Shown: one piece after another, positions 44,051-52,187 of the stretch
Numbering within the stretch: the first letter of the stretch is position 1
Layout of the letters: each line of letters begins with the position of its first letter
Source of the DNA: an uncultured Verrucomicrobiales bacterium
Lineage (GTDB): Bacteria > Verrucomicrobiota > Verrucomicrobiia > Verrucomicrobiales > DEV007
Length of the DNA stretch: 52,858 bases
Assembly (NCBI GenBank): GCA_937891465.1
Contig: CALAHF010000039.1
Span: forward strand, 1-52,858
Reading direction: 5' to 3'
The notes under the pieces: generated by a model
What the model was told of the DNA's origin: nothing
The model's input: the letters and a program-made list of their open reading frames with translations, nothing else
Databases searched by the model: none
Made by a program: the position numbers and the translations under genes

Positions 44051-44347
44051 TTACGCATACCGAGTGTAGGTCCGGCTGCTTCCGTTTGAGTAGATGCTGC
44101 GGTAAGTGATGATTGTCACGTGGCGGTAAACTGGAGTTCCGCAAGGGCGGTAGTAGCTCACAACGCGTTCGCAGCGGCGGCATACTTCGATGGTGCGGAC
44201 AATGTAAGGAGCGCGTTTGCAACCGTGGCCGTGACCACCGTGGCCTCCGCCGATTTGAACGCTGAATCGAGGACCGGCTTCGGCTTCAGGTGCGGTGATG
44301 AAAAGGCCGGTGAGAGTGACTGCTGCTGCGATGATGAATTTTTTCAT
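44051..44347 (-). CDS. Small secreted Gly/His- and Cys-containing protein, function unknown
   Basis: A 98-residue protein starting at ATG 44347 with a signal peptide (MKKFIIAAAVTLTGLFITAP, then EAEA). The mature part has a GGGHGGHGHGC stretch that could bind metal, CRRCERVVSYYRPCG with three Cys, and a Tyr/Thr/Ser-rich end (YRSIYSNGSSRTYTRYA). I do not recognise the family. The upstream frame is open to 44521 but would run into the terminator hairpin at 44507-44538, so the later start is right. Confidence 0.7.
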   Translation of the reverse strand: MKKFIIAAAVTLTGLFITAPEAEAGPRFSVQIGGGHGGHGHGCKRAPYIVRTIEVCRRCERVVSYYRPCGTPVYRHVTIITYRSIYSNGSSRTYTRYA

Positions 44348-44506
44348 GAGATTTGGTAGGCTGGTTGAGGTGGTGTTTTGAATGGTTTTTGAGGTGGTTT
44401 TTGCTTCTGCTTGATTGACGGCTGGCGATTTTGATTTATGCAAAAACCTTACAAAAAAGTTTGCAGCTCGATCCTGAATTTGCTTTTTCCAGCCGCATGG
44501 ACACAA

Positions 44507-44538
44507 AAAAAGCGCCCTCAATTATGAGGACGCTTTTT
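44507..44538 (-). terminator. Intrinsic terminator downstream of the SHD1-like gene with in-frame TGA
   Basis: AAAAAGCG-C-CCTCA (44507-44520) pairs with TGAGG-A-CGCTTTTT (44525-44538) with one mismatch and a 4-base loop, flanked by A and T runs. It lies 33 bp beyond the TAA at 44571-44573 that ends the frame after the TGA, consistent with the transcript extending through the TGA to this point. Confidence 0.85.
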
Positions 44539-44570
44539 CAAAAATGTAAGTTAGATCGATTCAGCTACCT

Positions 44571-45317
44571 TTACGATTTAGCAGCATCTTCATCCCACTC
44601 TTTGGTTAAATTCGAAGGAAACTTCACTTCGCTGACGACTTTGCCGTCCATTGTCATTCTAACGATAACACCTTCCATCTCGTCGATCCGCGAACCGCGG
44701 AACGTTGTTGCAGGAGTGCTTCATGTCCCACCCACACATTGTGATTTGGGTAACCGTTTTATCGTCGTCATCGGAACCGTTTCGGTCGAAATTTCTATTT
44801 CGTTTCGCGGGGAAAGGGCATCAAAAAGGGCGGTGCCGTATTTTATCTGATCGGTCTTTGCCGGGCGATCCTGAAAGGGATCGAGATAGACGGAGGTGAA
44901 AATCTGATATTCAGCTTTCAGGCCATTGAAGACTGACTTCCCGTTGTTGCGAACCTTCACTTCGAAACCATTTGATTGTTTGAGCGTTTGGTAACCATTA
45001 GTGGGATTACGTTTCTCGCTTACGAGGTTTTCGACATCCTCGAATTCTACCCGGAGATTTCGACCAGCTTCGAGAAGGACCGCTGCTTTTTCGATATATT
45101 CCTGCCCTTCTTTGGAAAATGCAGTCGCAGGAGAGGTAATACGTTTTTTGTTGGCGAGCTTGAGATTGACCTGCTTGGTCTCGGCATCGTAGCCCATCAC
45201 CTCGGCCCACATTGTTTTCTTTCCATCGGCGCTTTTGAACTCGTGCATCTCAGCAAGGCAGAGAGGCGAAAACAAAATCGCAGCGAAGATTTGAGATATA
45301 AGTAATCTTTTCATCAT
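44571..45317 (-). CDS. Secreted SHD1-domain-like protein with in-frame TGA (selenocysteine candidate or nonsense mutant)
   Basis: From ATG 45317 a signal peptide (MMKRLLISQIFAAILFSPL) is followed by an SHD1-like domain (MHEFKSADGKKTMWAEVMGY, SPATAFSKEGQEYIEKAA), common in secreted verrucomicrobial proteins, then a beta-rich domain. The frame meets TGA at 44721-44723 after KSQCVGGT, but the same frame continues 49 more codons: STPATTFRGSRIDEMEGVIV, then RMTMDGKVVSEVKFPSNLTK, up to TAA at 44571-44573. The continuation resembles the C-terminal 'GV-VR-...DGK-V-E...PS-L' strand pair of related proteins, so it is coding-like rather than random. A hairpin follows the TGA and selB is 1 kb away. Either TGA is decoded (Sec) or a codon such as TGG or TGC mutated recently. 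Confidence 0.6.
44687..44701 (-). other. Possible SECIS hairpin after the TGA of the SHD1-like gene
   Basis: In the minus-strand transcript UCCGCG-GUU-CGCGGA forms a perfect 6-bp stem with a GUU loop. Two more C-G pairs can form outside one A-A mismatch. The stem begins 19 bases after the TGA and the loop lies 25 bases after it. Bacterial SECIS elements, as I recall the published consensus, need a small apical loop with G in the first positions, 16-37 bases after the UGA, which this satisfies. Such hairpins are not rare by chance. Confidence 0.25.
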
Positions 45318-45456
45318 CAGTAGTTAGATACAAACCTAAATAGTCAATAGCCTTGTTACCTTTTCGTCAAGACGCGACTTTTGAGGTTTCGTCATAAAAA
45401 ATAGTCAACTTTTGCGATTGTCTTCCCTTCAAGATTAGGCTATCTCCACTGTAAAA

Positions 45457-46272
45457 ATGAAAGTTTTTCCATTCACAGCCGCCTTGTTTTTGGCCTCGCC
45501 GATGCTCTTTTCGCAAACCGAGGAGGCGCCCGCAGCAGCTCCAGATACGGGTGAACGCGTCCGCCCGGCAGCTGAAGTTCCGGCCTGAGTAATGTGACCA
45601 GGCGAAGGCGGCACCGTGAGTGCTCGCTCCAAAAAACCAAGAAAGAAGGCCACGTCATCGTCGAGCCAAGGCAGTTCTGCATCCTCGTCATCTGGTTCCG
45701 AAGAAGAAATCGAACCGTCAGCCCATGAGTGGGGCCTGAGTTCCATTTTAACATGGCCGGAGGAAACCCACGGATTTTTGTTCACGTCGCGGTGGATTCC
45801 CGAAAAACCCGATCACGGTAAATGGTATCTCAATGTCAATTATCAGCTCCTCGACAACGTTCGCGTGGGGATGGATTATCGCCCGCTGACCAACGATGCC
45901 AGCATCCTCGCAAACTGGCGTGTCTTTTCCGAAAAGGGAAAATGGCGTCCCGCATTGATTGTGGGAACAAGCAACGACGATTTCGGTGGCTTCAACAGCC
46001 AAAGCTACTACGCGACTTTTGCAAAAGCCCTGCACACCACGAAAGGCGGCACCACGTTTTCGCTTTATGGCGGGGCGACTCATATCGTCGAATTGGAAGA
46101 AACGCGTCCTGTAGGCGGCCTGCATGTTCGACACGAGCAGTGGTCGGCACTCTTCATGTATTCAGGCATTCAAGAGCACTTTTCGCTGTCACACGACATC
46201 GGACATCACACGATTTCTTTCGTATTGTTTGATCTGGAGCTGCCCGGCGTTTCGTATTCGCGGCGGTTTTGA
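45457..46272 (+). CDS. Secreted beta-rich protein whose frame holds two TGA codons near the N-terminus
   Basis: The ATG at 45457 begins a good signal peptide (MKVFPFTAALFLASPMLFSQ), then EEAPAAAPDTGERVRPAAEV. TGA codons follow at 45586-45588 and 45595-45597, giving VPA-TGA-VM-TGA-PGEGG. In the same frame the sequence continues without a break through a Ser/Lys/Glu-rich linker to a 190-residue beta-rich domain (HEWGLSSILTWPEETHGFLF, GMDYRPLTNDASILANWRVF) that looks like an outer-membrane or secreted beta-barrel and ends with Phe. The domain has no signal peptide without the upstream part; GTG at 45616 could only start a cytosolic form. Alternatives are a selenoprotein with a U-x-x-U pair, stop readthrough, or a recent pseudogene by two TGG-to-TGA or TGC/TGT-to-TGA changes. 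Confidence 0.55.
45608..45627 (+). other. Possible SECIS hairpin after the two TGA codons
   Basis: GCG-GCAC (45608-45614) pairs with GTGC-(T)-CGC (45620-45627), leaving one bulged U and a CGUGA apical loop. The loop lies 17 bases after the second TGA and 26 after the first, so both fall within the usual bacterial SECIS range. The call is by eye only. Confidence 0.22.
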
Positions 46273-46298
46273 AGTGAGAGGCGAACGCTTTGTTTCCC

Positions 46299-48242
46299 TC
46301 ACTTCAACGTTCGGAAATCCCCATTCCGAACAGTCACTTCCTGTTCATCGAGCAGTTCCAAAATTGGCATCATAAATCGCCGCGAGGTGCCTGCTGCATC
46401 TTTCAAGTCGCTCGCCGTCGCTTGTCCGTTTGCTTCAAGGCAGCCCACAACAGCACTGCGGATCGTTTCAAAACCGGTCGAGGAAATCACTGTCTTTTGA
46501 TCCAGCTCAACGACTTCTCCGACATTGATCAAAAACCGCATCGCTTTCCGATCGGCATCACCGGGCGCTAAATCGCCGCGGTTCGGAGGCGAAATCGGGT
46601 TTTCCGCCAGCATTCCGCGAATTCGATCGCCCGCTCGAACGAGATCGGTGGGCAGTTTCGGTTGGTGAGCCAAACTCCGAATCGCCGGACCTGCTTTTGC
46701 AAAATCCGAAGCCATGAGTCCTTCCAAAATCATGTCGAACAACTTCGGGAACGGCAGTTCCGGCACCACCATCGGCTCCAGTTCCTTGATCGACATCCCC
46801 GGTAAATCGGGATTGTTCTGATGGAATTCATTGATCTTATCGCCAGTGAAAGCCGAAATCTTCGACCACCAGACGGCATCGAAAATCCAGTTCCCGCTCC
46901 GCGATAGCTTTTTCGCAGCGACCAGTTCATCGACTTTCGTCGAAATCTCAGTCGCTGAAAATCGGGTCTTCGCCAACAATGCACTGGCCGCCATCGTTCG
47001 GTCCCGATTCATCTGCGAAACGATCAGCGATTCCAAATCGTCGAAATTATCCCGTCGTGCTTCCAGAAACGCCGCCTGAAACGGCTTTCGAAAGGCTCGT
47101 CGATTGGCATCTTCATCAAGGACAATTCCACCCGCCAGCGTCGTTCCGGCCGAGGCATTTCGCAGCACGAAACGATCACCAACAAACACATACACCGGCT
47201 CGCGAAACCGCAGCTCCGCTAAAACTGCGCCACCCGGTTCGAGCATGTTTTCTTTCCCGCCGAGAATGTGCATTCGCGCCGCGTAGCTGGCGCTTCCGTA
47301 GTGAAACAGCACCTCGCGTCCTGACTTCACCGGCTTTGTCGAATTCCGTTGACCCCGCACTTCTCGATCACTTTTTTCCAAAAGCACATCGATCGCGGTG
47401 ACCGCATCGCCCAGTTTCGGATCGGTGATTACATTGCCCTTCGCAATTCCCTCAACTCCGCGTGATGCCACGCTGATTCCAGTCAAATTCGCCGCTGTCC
47501 GCGTTCCCGGAAACACCGTGTTCTCATCATTTTTATGAGACTGCACGTTCCGAATGTGTGCTTTTAAGCCCGATGGCTGAACCACCAAATCCGAACCGGA
47601 TTCAATTCTTCCATCGATCAAGGTGCCCGTCACCACGGTTCCAACGCCCTTGATCGAAAATGCCCGATCGACTGGCAAACGCGGCTTTTCGGAATCCCGA
47701 ACCGTTGGAGACTTTGAAAGTATCTCCGCGATTTTTGATTTCAGGTCTTCAATTCCCGCTCCCGTGTGAGACGAAGTCGGGACGATTTGAATATTCTCCC
47801 ACGGCCCACCCGCGAGATTTTCCTCCAAATCCATCAGCACCAAATCGAGATCATCTACCAAATCTAATTTTGTCAGCGCCACGATCGCATTTGGCACCTT
47901 CAGATAATTCAAAATCTGATAATGCTCCTCCGTCTGAGGCATCCACCCGTCATCCGCGGCCACGACAAAAACCGCGATATCGATCGATCCGACACCTGCG
48001 ACCATGTTTTTCACAAAATCCGAATGACCCGGCACATCGACAATCCCGAGATTCAATTCATCGCCCGAATCATCTGTCGCAGGCAGCGCTAGATTCGCAA
48101 AGCCCAGTTCAATCGTCATTCCCCGCGCTTTCTCCTCCGGAAGTCGATCCGGATCGGTCCCCGTCAACGCCTTCACGAGCGAGCTTTTTCCGTGGTCAAT
48201 ATGACCGGCAGTTCCGAGGATAAAATGGCGGGTTTCAGACAT
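46299..48242 (-). CDS. selB: Selenocysteine-specific translation elongation factor SelB
   Basis: SelB delivers Sec-tRNA(Sec) to ribosomes at UGA codons bearing a SECIS hairpin. The 647-residue protein has the EF-Tu-like GTPase domain: [19 protein letters not shown] (G1, residues 10-28), the SelB-specific [29 protein letters not shown] (G3) and LTKLDLVD (G4), then beta-barrel domains and winged-helix repeats at the C-terminus ending with [20 protein letters not shown], the SECIS-binding end. Its presence shows that the organism uses selenocysteine. selA, selD and the Sec tRNA are not seen in the window. It converges with the TGA-containing gene at 45457-46272, whose stop is 26 bp away. Upstream is the phn operon. 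Confidence 0.95.
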   Translation of the reverse strand: MSETRHFILGTAGHIDHGKSSLVKALTGTDPDRLPEEKARGMTIELGFANLALPATDDSGDELNLGIVDVPGHSDFVKNMVAGVGSIDIAVFVVAADDGWMPQTEEHYQILNYLKVPNAIVALTKLDLVDDLDLVLMDLEENLAGGPWENIQIVPTSSHTGAGIEDLKSKIAEILSKSPTVRDSEKPRLPVDRAFSIKGVGTVVTGTLIDGRIESGSDLVVQPSGLKAHIRNVQSHKNDENTVFPGTRTAANLTGISVASRGVEGIAKGNVITDPKLGDAVTAIDVLLEKSDREVRGQRNSTKPVKSGREVLFHYGSASYAARMHILGGKENMLEPGGAVLAELRFREPVYVFVGDRFVLRNASAGTTLAGGIVLDEDANRRAFRKPFQAAFLEARRDNFDDLESLIVSQMNRDRTMAASALLAKTRFSATEISTKVDELVAAKKLSRSGNWIFDAVWWSKISAFTGDKINEFHQNNPDLPGMSIKELEPMVVPELPFPKLFDMILEGLMASDFAKAGPAIRSLAHQPKLPTDLVRAGDRIRGMLAENPISPPNRGDLAPGDADRKAMRFLINVGEVVELDQKTVISSTGFETIRSAVVGCLEANGQATASDLKDAAGTSRRFMMPILELLDEQEVTVRNGDFRTLK

Positions 48243-48298
48243 GGGTTTTCAGATACCAGTAACTAGCGTTGCGACTATCAAATCAAGTCTTTCCATGT

Positions 48299-49345
48299 TC
48301 ATCGGCGCAATCGTTGCCGAATCCAAGTCGACAGCAAATCGCCGACCATGATGACTGATGAGCCGAGGAGCACGTAAAACAGCATTCGATCCCAGAAAAA
48401 GCCCTTCGTCATCATCATCAAGTGTCCCAGCGTCAGGACACCGAGCATTCCGAGAACTGTTGCGTCTTTCACGCAGGTTTCCCAGCGGTAGAAAAAGTAG
48501 ATCAAAAAGCGATTGAAGACCGCGGGGAAAATTACGAGGCCAAACACCTTTTTCCGGCCGAATCCATTTGCGAATGCCTGTTCAGCGGCGCGGGTGTCGG
48601 CATTCTCCACGACCTCGCCGAACAACCGTCCCAGAATGCCAAAATTATGAATCGCCAGTGCCAAAACTAGCGGCCAGAACTGCAAGCCCAGTAGCGAAAT
48701 CAGCAAAAATGCCAAAATATATTCAGGAATCGCCCGTGCCAGGACGAATAGAAACCGAGTCGCTGGTCCAAGAATGAGGCCACGAAAATCAAAGCTGGAA
48801 GGCGATTTTCGATCCAATAGGGTTGGTTCGTCGAACTTACCCTCTATGTTCGTAACAGGGACATCTTGCGATTGCAGGTTCCTGCCATCTTCAGACCGCG
48901 GGCGAGCCAGCTTTTGTCCCTGTTGGTTCGTTTTTTTGCCGGAGAATATTCCAAACGGATCGCGACGGCCCAGCTGCCGGCTTGCCAATGGTAAAAACGG
49001 AAGCACGAAAATCGTCGACAAAATGATCGCGGCACAGGCAATTCCGATCGTGATAGCGAGTGCCGTAAATCCCTTATCGGTGAATAAATCCCACGCCCAC
49101 GGAATCGATTCGCTCCAATCGCCAGATTTTCGAACAGGGGATGGAGTCAGGTCGCCGAGGAAATTCAGGAAATTTTGCCAACGCCGCGCGAACGGCAGGC
49201 GGCCGGTTAATTTTCCGGCTGAAAGCCACGCCCAAACGGTGAGTCCGAGCATCAGAAGCGCGCTTCCTTCGACAAATCGGGAACGCGATCGGCCTCGTCG
49301 GAGGACGTCGATTCGAGCCTGGCGATCTGGAGAAGAATGGGTCAT
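48299..49345 (-). CDS. phnE: Phosphonate-type ABC transporter permease PhnE (second copy), with in-frame repeat insertion
   Basis: A 348-residue inner-membrane permease. After a cytosolic N-terminus come membrane segments (SALLMLGLTVWAWLSAGKL, AITIGIACAAIILSTIFVLP, FLFVLARAIPEYILAFLLIS) and the EAA-type loop AAEQAFANGFGRKKVFGLVI that contacts the ATPase, as in PhnE. Aligned with its neighbour at 49342-50223, it contains about 45 extra residues (roughly 135-182) in the loop between GIFSG and FDFRGLILGP; these derive from a dispersed repeat (KLARPRSED, KFDEPTLLDRK). The start overlaps the stop of the first phnE by 4 bases (ATGA), so translation is coupled. Last gene of the phnD-C-E-E operon. 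Confidence 0.88.
   Translation of the reverse strand: MTHSSPDRQARIDVLRRGRSRSRFVEGSALLMLGLTVWAWLSAGKLTGRLPFARRWQNFLNFLGDLTPSPVRKSGDWSESIPWAWDLFTDKGFTALAITIGIACAAIILSTIFVLPFLPLASRQLGRRDPFGIFSGKKTNQQGQKLARPRSEDGRNLQSQDVPVTNIEGKFDEPTLLDRKSPSSFDFRGLILGPATRFLFVLARAIPEYILAFLLISLLGLQFWPLVLALAIHNFGILGRLFGEVVENADTRAAEQAFANGFGRKKVFGLVIFPAVFNRFLIYFFYRWETCVKDATVLGMLGVLTLGHLMMMTKGFFWDRMLFYVLLGSSVIMVGDLLSTWIRQRLRR
48810..48930. repeat. Dispersed palindromic repeat, locus 5 (long form, inside phnE)
   Basis: Begins CGATCCAATAGGGTTGGTTC, GTCGAACTTACCC, and ends GTCCCTGTTGGTTCG, so the ends are inverted copies. The internal TTCAGACCGCGGGCGAGCCA block is shared with locus 2. It adds an uninterrupted peptide to the permease in a loop between membrane helices. 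Confidence 0.85.
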
Positions 49346-50223
49346 GCGTGAGTCGGGTTGAGTCGTCTTCGAAGGCCCGCGCCCCAGAGATCAACGACGA
49401 CAATCATCGCTAACAGGAGATAAAAGTAGGTCCACACCTCGTGGTAATAAAATTCTTCATGGGACAGCTGAATGTAGAGTCCGATGGTTTCAATGCCGAC
49501 GAACCCAAGCACGGCCGAAGCTCGCAGCGCGCATTCGAATCGATAAAACGAATACGTGATCAAATCGGGGATGGCACGTGGGAAGATTCCGACGAGAAAC
49601 GTTTGCACAGGACGATGGCCGATCGCTTTCAAAGCAGATGCCGAATCGCGTGCTTCTTCATCGATGATTTCGGAGAATACTTTTCCCAGGGTTCCAGCAA
49701 ACGGGATCGCCAGTGAAACCATTCCAGCCAGGGGAGAAACGCCAAGCGCGGACAAAATCAGAAGGGCCCAAATCAATTCGTGGATCGATCGCGCAAACGA
49801 CATCACGAATCGGGAGACGACAAAAACCGTGCGAAGGACGAATTTTAAACCGCGACCGCAGGGTTCCGGCCACCAGGCTGATGAGCCGAAGAAGCCAAGG
49901 ATCAGCGCAGTGGGAACCGCCATGCTCATTGCTGCAACAGCGAATCGAAGCGTGTAGAAAAGCCCTTTGACGCCTTTCACCCAAATGTGATCAGCGGTAT
50001 CAGGAACGGAATCGTCCTGATAATCCATCGCCGGCGAAATGGCGGCAGAAAAGAATTTCCCTGCGCGATCCCAGCGCAGCGAATCTGGCGGAATTAATCC
50101 CGAAGGCGTGAGTTTGAGAAAGTAAGCACAGACCAGGAAAATAATCGCAGCGCCCAAGAACACCCAGCGACGTCGGCCGGGGAAAATGGGTGGCTTTACT
50201 GCGATTTTTTTCGAATCACGCAT
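49342..50223 (-). CDS. phnE: Phosphonate-type ABC transporter permease PhnE (first copy)
   Basis: A 293-residue permease with about six hydrophobic helices (RRRWVFLGAAIIFLVCAYFL, LRFAVAAMSMAVPTALILGF, ELIWALLILSALGVSPLAGM) and the EAA loop DSASALKAIGHRPVQTFLVG followed by FPRAIPDLITYSFYRFE, the PhnE pattern. It partners with the second PhnE, forming a heterodimeric channel for the PhnC ATPase. It overlaps phnC by 8 bases and the next phnE by 4, so the genes are translationally coupled. Substrate may be phosphonate, phosphite or phosphate; no C-P lyase or phosphonatase gene is in view. Confidence 0.92.
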   Translation of the reverse strand: MRDSKKIAVKPPIFPGRRRWVFLGAAIIFLVCAYFLKLTPSGLIPPDSLRWDRAGKFFSAAISPAMDYQDDSVPDTADHIWVKGVKGLFYTLRFAVAAMSMAVPTALILGFFGSSAWWPEPCGRGLKFVLRTVFVVSRFVMSFARSIHELIWALLILSALGVSPLAGMVSLAIPFAGTLGKVFSEIIDEEARDSASALKAIGHRPVQTFLVGIFPRAIPDLITYSFYRFECALRASAVLGFVGIETIGLYIQLSHEEFYYHEVWTYFYLLLAMIVVVDLWGAGLRRRLNPTHA

Positions 50224-50989
50224 CAGTCATCATTTCAGATTCGGTCAGTTCGTAGAGTGCCTTCATGTCCGATTCGGGAATCGTTTCAGGGGCTGCGTCG
50301 ACGACGATTTTGCCAGAACGCAATCCGACAAGTCGCGGGAAAAATTCGCGGGCGAGTTCGAGGTTATGCAAACTGACGACGAGCGTAAAATTTTCCTCTT
50401 TGGACAAGGTTGAAAGCAGCTGGACGGTGTCGCGCGCTCGGGCGGGATCGACGGCGGAGACCGGTTCGTCGGCGAGAATAGCCTCGGGTTTTTGAAATAA
50501 GGCCCGTGCAATGGCAACGCGCTGTTGTTGGCCGCCGGAAAGTTGATCGGTTCGGGCGTAGAGTTTTTCTTCGATCCCAACGCGATCTAAAATTTCGTGA
50601 ATTTCGCGAACGTCTTCTTTCGACGGGAAAATCATGTCCCTCAAGGAACGCAGAGTGCTGCGTTTTCCGCCCCGTCCGAGGATGACATTTTGTAAAACGG
50701 AGATGTTGGGGACCAGCCCGAGATGCTGGGGAATAAAGGCAATTCGGGATCGAAGCTTTCGTAAATCCCTGGCTCCGAATTGTAGAACAGAGTCTCCAAA
50801 AAGGGAGACGGTTCCGGATACGGGCGCACGCATCGTGTTTAACGTGCGAAGCAGCGTCGTCTTTCCGCTTCCGCTGGGGCCAATTAGCGCAACGCGTTCG
50901 CCTTCGGAAATTTCGAGCGACACGTCATCAACTGCGGCGAGTTCTCCGAACCGGCAGGTGATATTTTCGACTTGGAAAGCGCGGGGCAT
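50216..50989 (-). CDS. phnC: Phosphonate-type ABC transporter ATP-binding protein PhnC
   Basis: A 257-residue ABC ATPase with Walker A GPSGSGKTTLL, Q-loop IPQHLGLVPNISVLQNVILG, signature LSGGQQQRVAIARAL, Walker B AILADEPVSAVD and switch His in VVSLHNLELAREF. IAFIPQHLGLVPN, with the SLR DMIFP segment that follows, is the usual PhnC context. It energises the two PhnE permeases encoded downstream. A hairpin between phnD and phnC may lower its expression relative to phnD. Confidence 0.93.
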   Translation of the reverse strand: MPRAFQVENITCRFGELAAVDDVSLEISEGERVALIGPSGSGKTTLLRTLNTMRAPVSGTVSLFGDSVLQFGARDLRKLRSRIAFIPQHLGLVPNISVLQNVILGRGGKRSTLRSLRDMIFPSKEDVREIHEILDRVGIEEKLYARTDQLSGGQQQRVAIARALFQKPEAILADEPVSAVDPARARDTVQLLSTLSKEENFTLVVSLHNLELAREFFPRLVGLRSGKIVVDAAPETIPESDMKALYELTESEMMTDA

Positions 50990-51001
50990 TCAGAGAGAAT
51001 A

Positions 51002-51037
51002 AAGCAGGGCCGACGATTTTCACCGCCGACCCCGCTT
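51002..51037 (-). terminator. Hairpin between phnD and phnC (possible attenuator)
   Basis: On the minus strand AAGCGGGGTCG (51037-51027) pairs with CGGCCCTGCTT (51012-51002) over 11 bp with two G-U pairs and a 14-base loop, followed by TATTCTC, only weakly U-rich. It sits between phnD and phnC, where partial termination or RNA protection would let the binding protein be made in excess over the ATPase and permeases, as is usual for ABC importers. Confidence 0.55.
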
Positions 51038-51066
51038 AAATTTAGAATTTTAGCGAAGCGTGAGGC

Positions 51067-52011
51067 TTATTCTTCGATGAGCCCAACTTTCACTGCGACA
51101 TCTTTGATGCCGTCGAATTCTTCGTTCCTCGCAGGAACGATTCCACTGCGATTGATCGCTTCAAGAACGCCGTCGCCTTCCTGAGCAGCAACAAGTGCGT
51201 CCTGCGCTTTTGCAAAGAAGCTATCGCCGAATGCAGCCTTGGCATCCGGATGAATCGTCCAGTTGTAGTCCGCGTAGTAGGGCGTCGTCCAAATGATCTT
51301 GGTGTTGTTTTTCACCTTCTCATTCGTCGCGACTTCCTTGTCGTAGGCTTTGTAGCTGAGTGCTCCTACCTGGAACGTTCCGTCTGCAACTGAGTTTGCA
51401 GTCGCAACGTGACCGCCTGATGCCTGGAAGTTCTCGCCTTTGGTGAACCAATCGCCGGGAAGTTTGCCAGTGTTTTTCAGAATGAAATATGAAGGCATGA
51501 GACGACCCGAAGTGGAACCAGTGGAACCAAACGTGAAGTTCAAATCTTTGATTGCTTCAGGAAATTCATCGCCCGGCTCGATCGCTACGTCTTTGTGAGC
51601 GATGAAGTAAGACTTGTATTTTGGATCTTCAACACCTTGCGCGATGGCTTCAGCGCCTGGCACGGCCATGCGAGCCTGAACTCCCGATAAACCACCAAAC
51701 CAGACAAGATGGGCTTCGCCATTCTTGAATTTTTGAATCGCGTCGGAGTAGTCTTTTGAAAATTGAAACTCAGCTTTGACTCCCAGCTTACTGCTGAGAT
51801 ATGCCGCTACCTTGTCGAATTTCGGTTTCTGATCCGTGATCTTTTCATCCGGGATCGCCGAGATGACAAGAACCGCTTCTGAAGATACATCCCCTGATGA
51901 TTGAGGATTTTCTGTTGCTGTGGTCGAACTGCCCTCTTTATCGCCGCAGCTGATGAGAGAAATTGACGTTACCGCTGCCAGACCGACGCGTGAAATAAGT
52001 GATTTCAGCAT
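51067..52011 (-). CDS. phnD: Phosphonate-type ABC transporter substrate-binding lipoprotein PhnD
   Basis: A 314-residue binding protein. The N-terminus MLKSLISRVGLAAVTSISLI ends in a lipobox (LISC, Cys22), so it is anchored as a lipoprotein rather than free in the periplasm like E. coli PhnD. The mature part carries VLVISAIPDEKITDQKP, LVWFGGLSGVQAR and FTFGSTGSTSGRLMPSYF, where the Ser/Thr-rich turn binds the phosphonate or phosphate oxyanion in the family. A strong ribosome site, AGGAGGG, lies 11 bases before the ATG on the minus strand. First gene of the phn operon; regulation by phosphate is likely from the family, but I could not identify a clear Pho box. Confidence 0.92.
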   Translation of the reverse strand: MLKSLISRVGLAAVTSISLISCGDKEGSSTTATENPQSSGDVSSEAVLVISAIPDEKITDQKPKFDKVAAYLSSKLGVKAEFQFSKDYSDAIQKFKNGEAHLVWFGGLSGVQARMAVPGAEAIAQGVEDPKYKSYFIAHKDVAIEPGDEFPEAIKDLNFTFGSTGSTSGRLMPSYFILKNTGKLPGDWFTKGENFQASGGHVATANSVADGTFQVGALSYKAYDKEVATNEKVKNNTKIIWTTPYYADYNWTIHPDAKAAFGDSFFAKAQDALVAAQEGDGVLEAINRSGIVPARNEEFDGIKDVAVKVGLIEE

Positions 52012-52187
52012 GGTGATGGCAGCCCTCCTTTTTGAGTTAGGCTAGTATTCATAATGAACTCCGTCGTAGACGGGGTGAAAGTGGAACCTTTCAGCTTTTT
52101 TCCAGAAACGCGAGTAAATTTTTAAGCGGAGAAATGTGATGCCTCTGAACGGCTCTTCGGTTGAATAGAGGATACTTTTTTCCGAAA

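Noticed and set aside
45435-45785. 116-codon frame on the minus strand opposite the TGA-containing gene
   Set aside because: It begins inside the beta-domain sequence, has no ribosome site or recognisable domain, and overlaps the signal peptide on the other strand; most likely an antisense shadow.
44571-46272. Reassignment of TGA to an amino acid throughout the genome
   Set aside because: TGA serves as a normal stop elsewhere here, for example after the sulfatase (35725-35727) and the SGNH hydrolase (20306-20308), followed at once by other genes or stops.
46273-48298. tRNA(Sec), selA or selD near selB
   Set aside because: I read the gaps on both sides of selB and found no tRNA-like cloverleaf and no SelA or SelD motifs in neighbouring frames.
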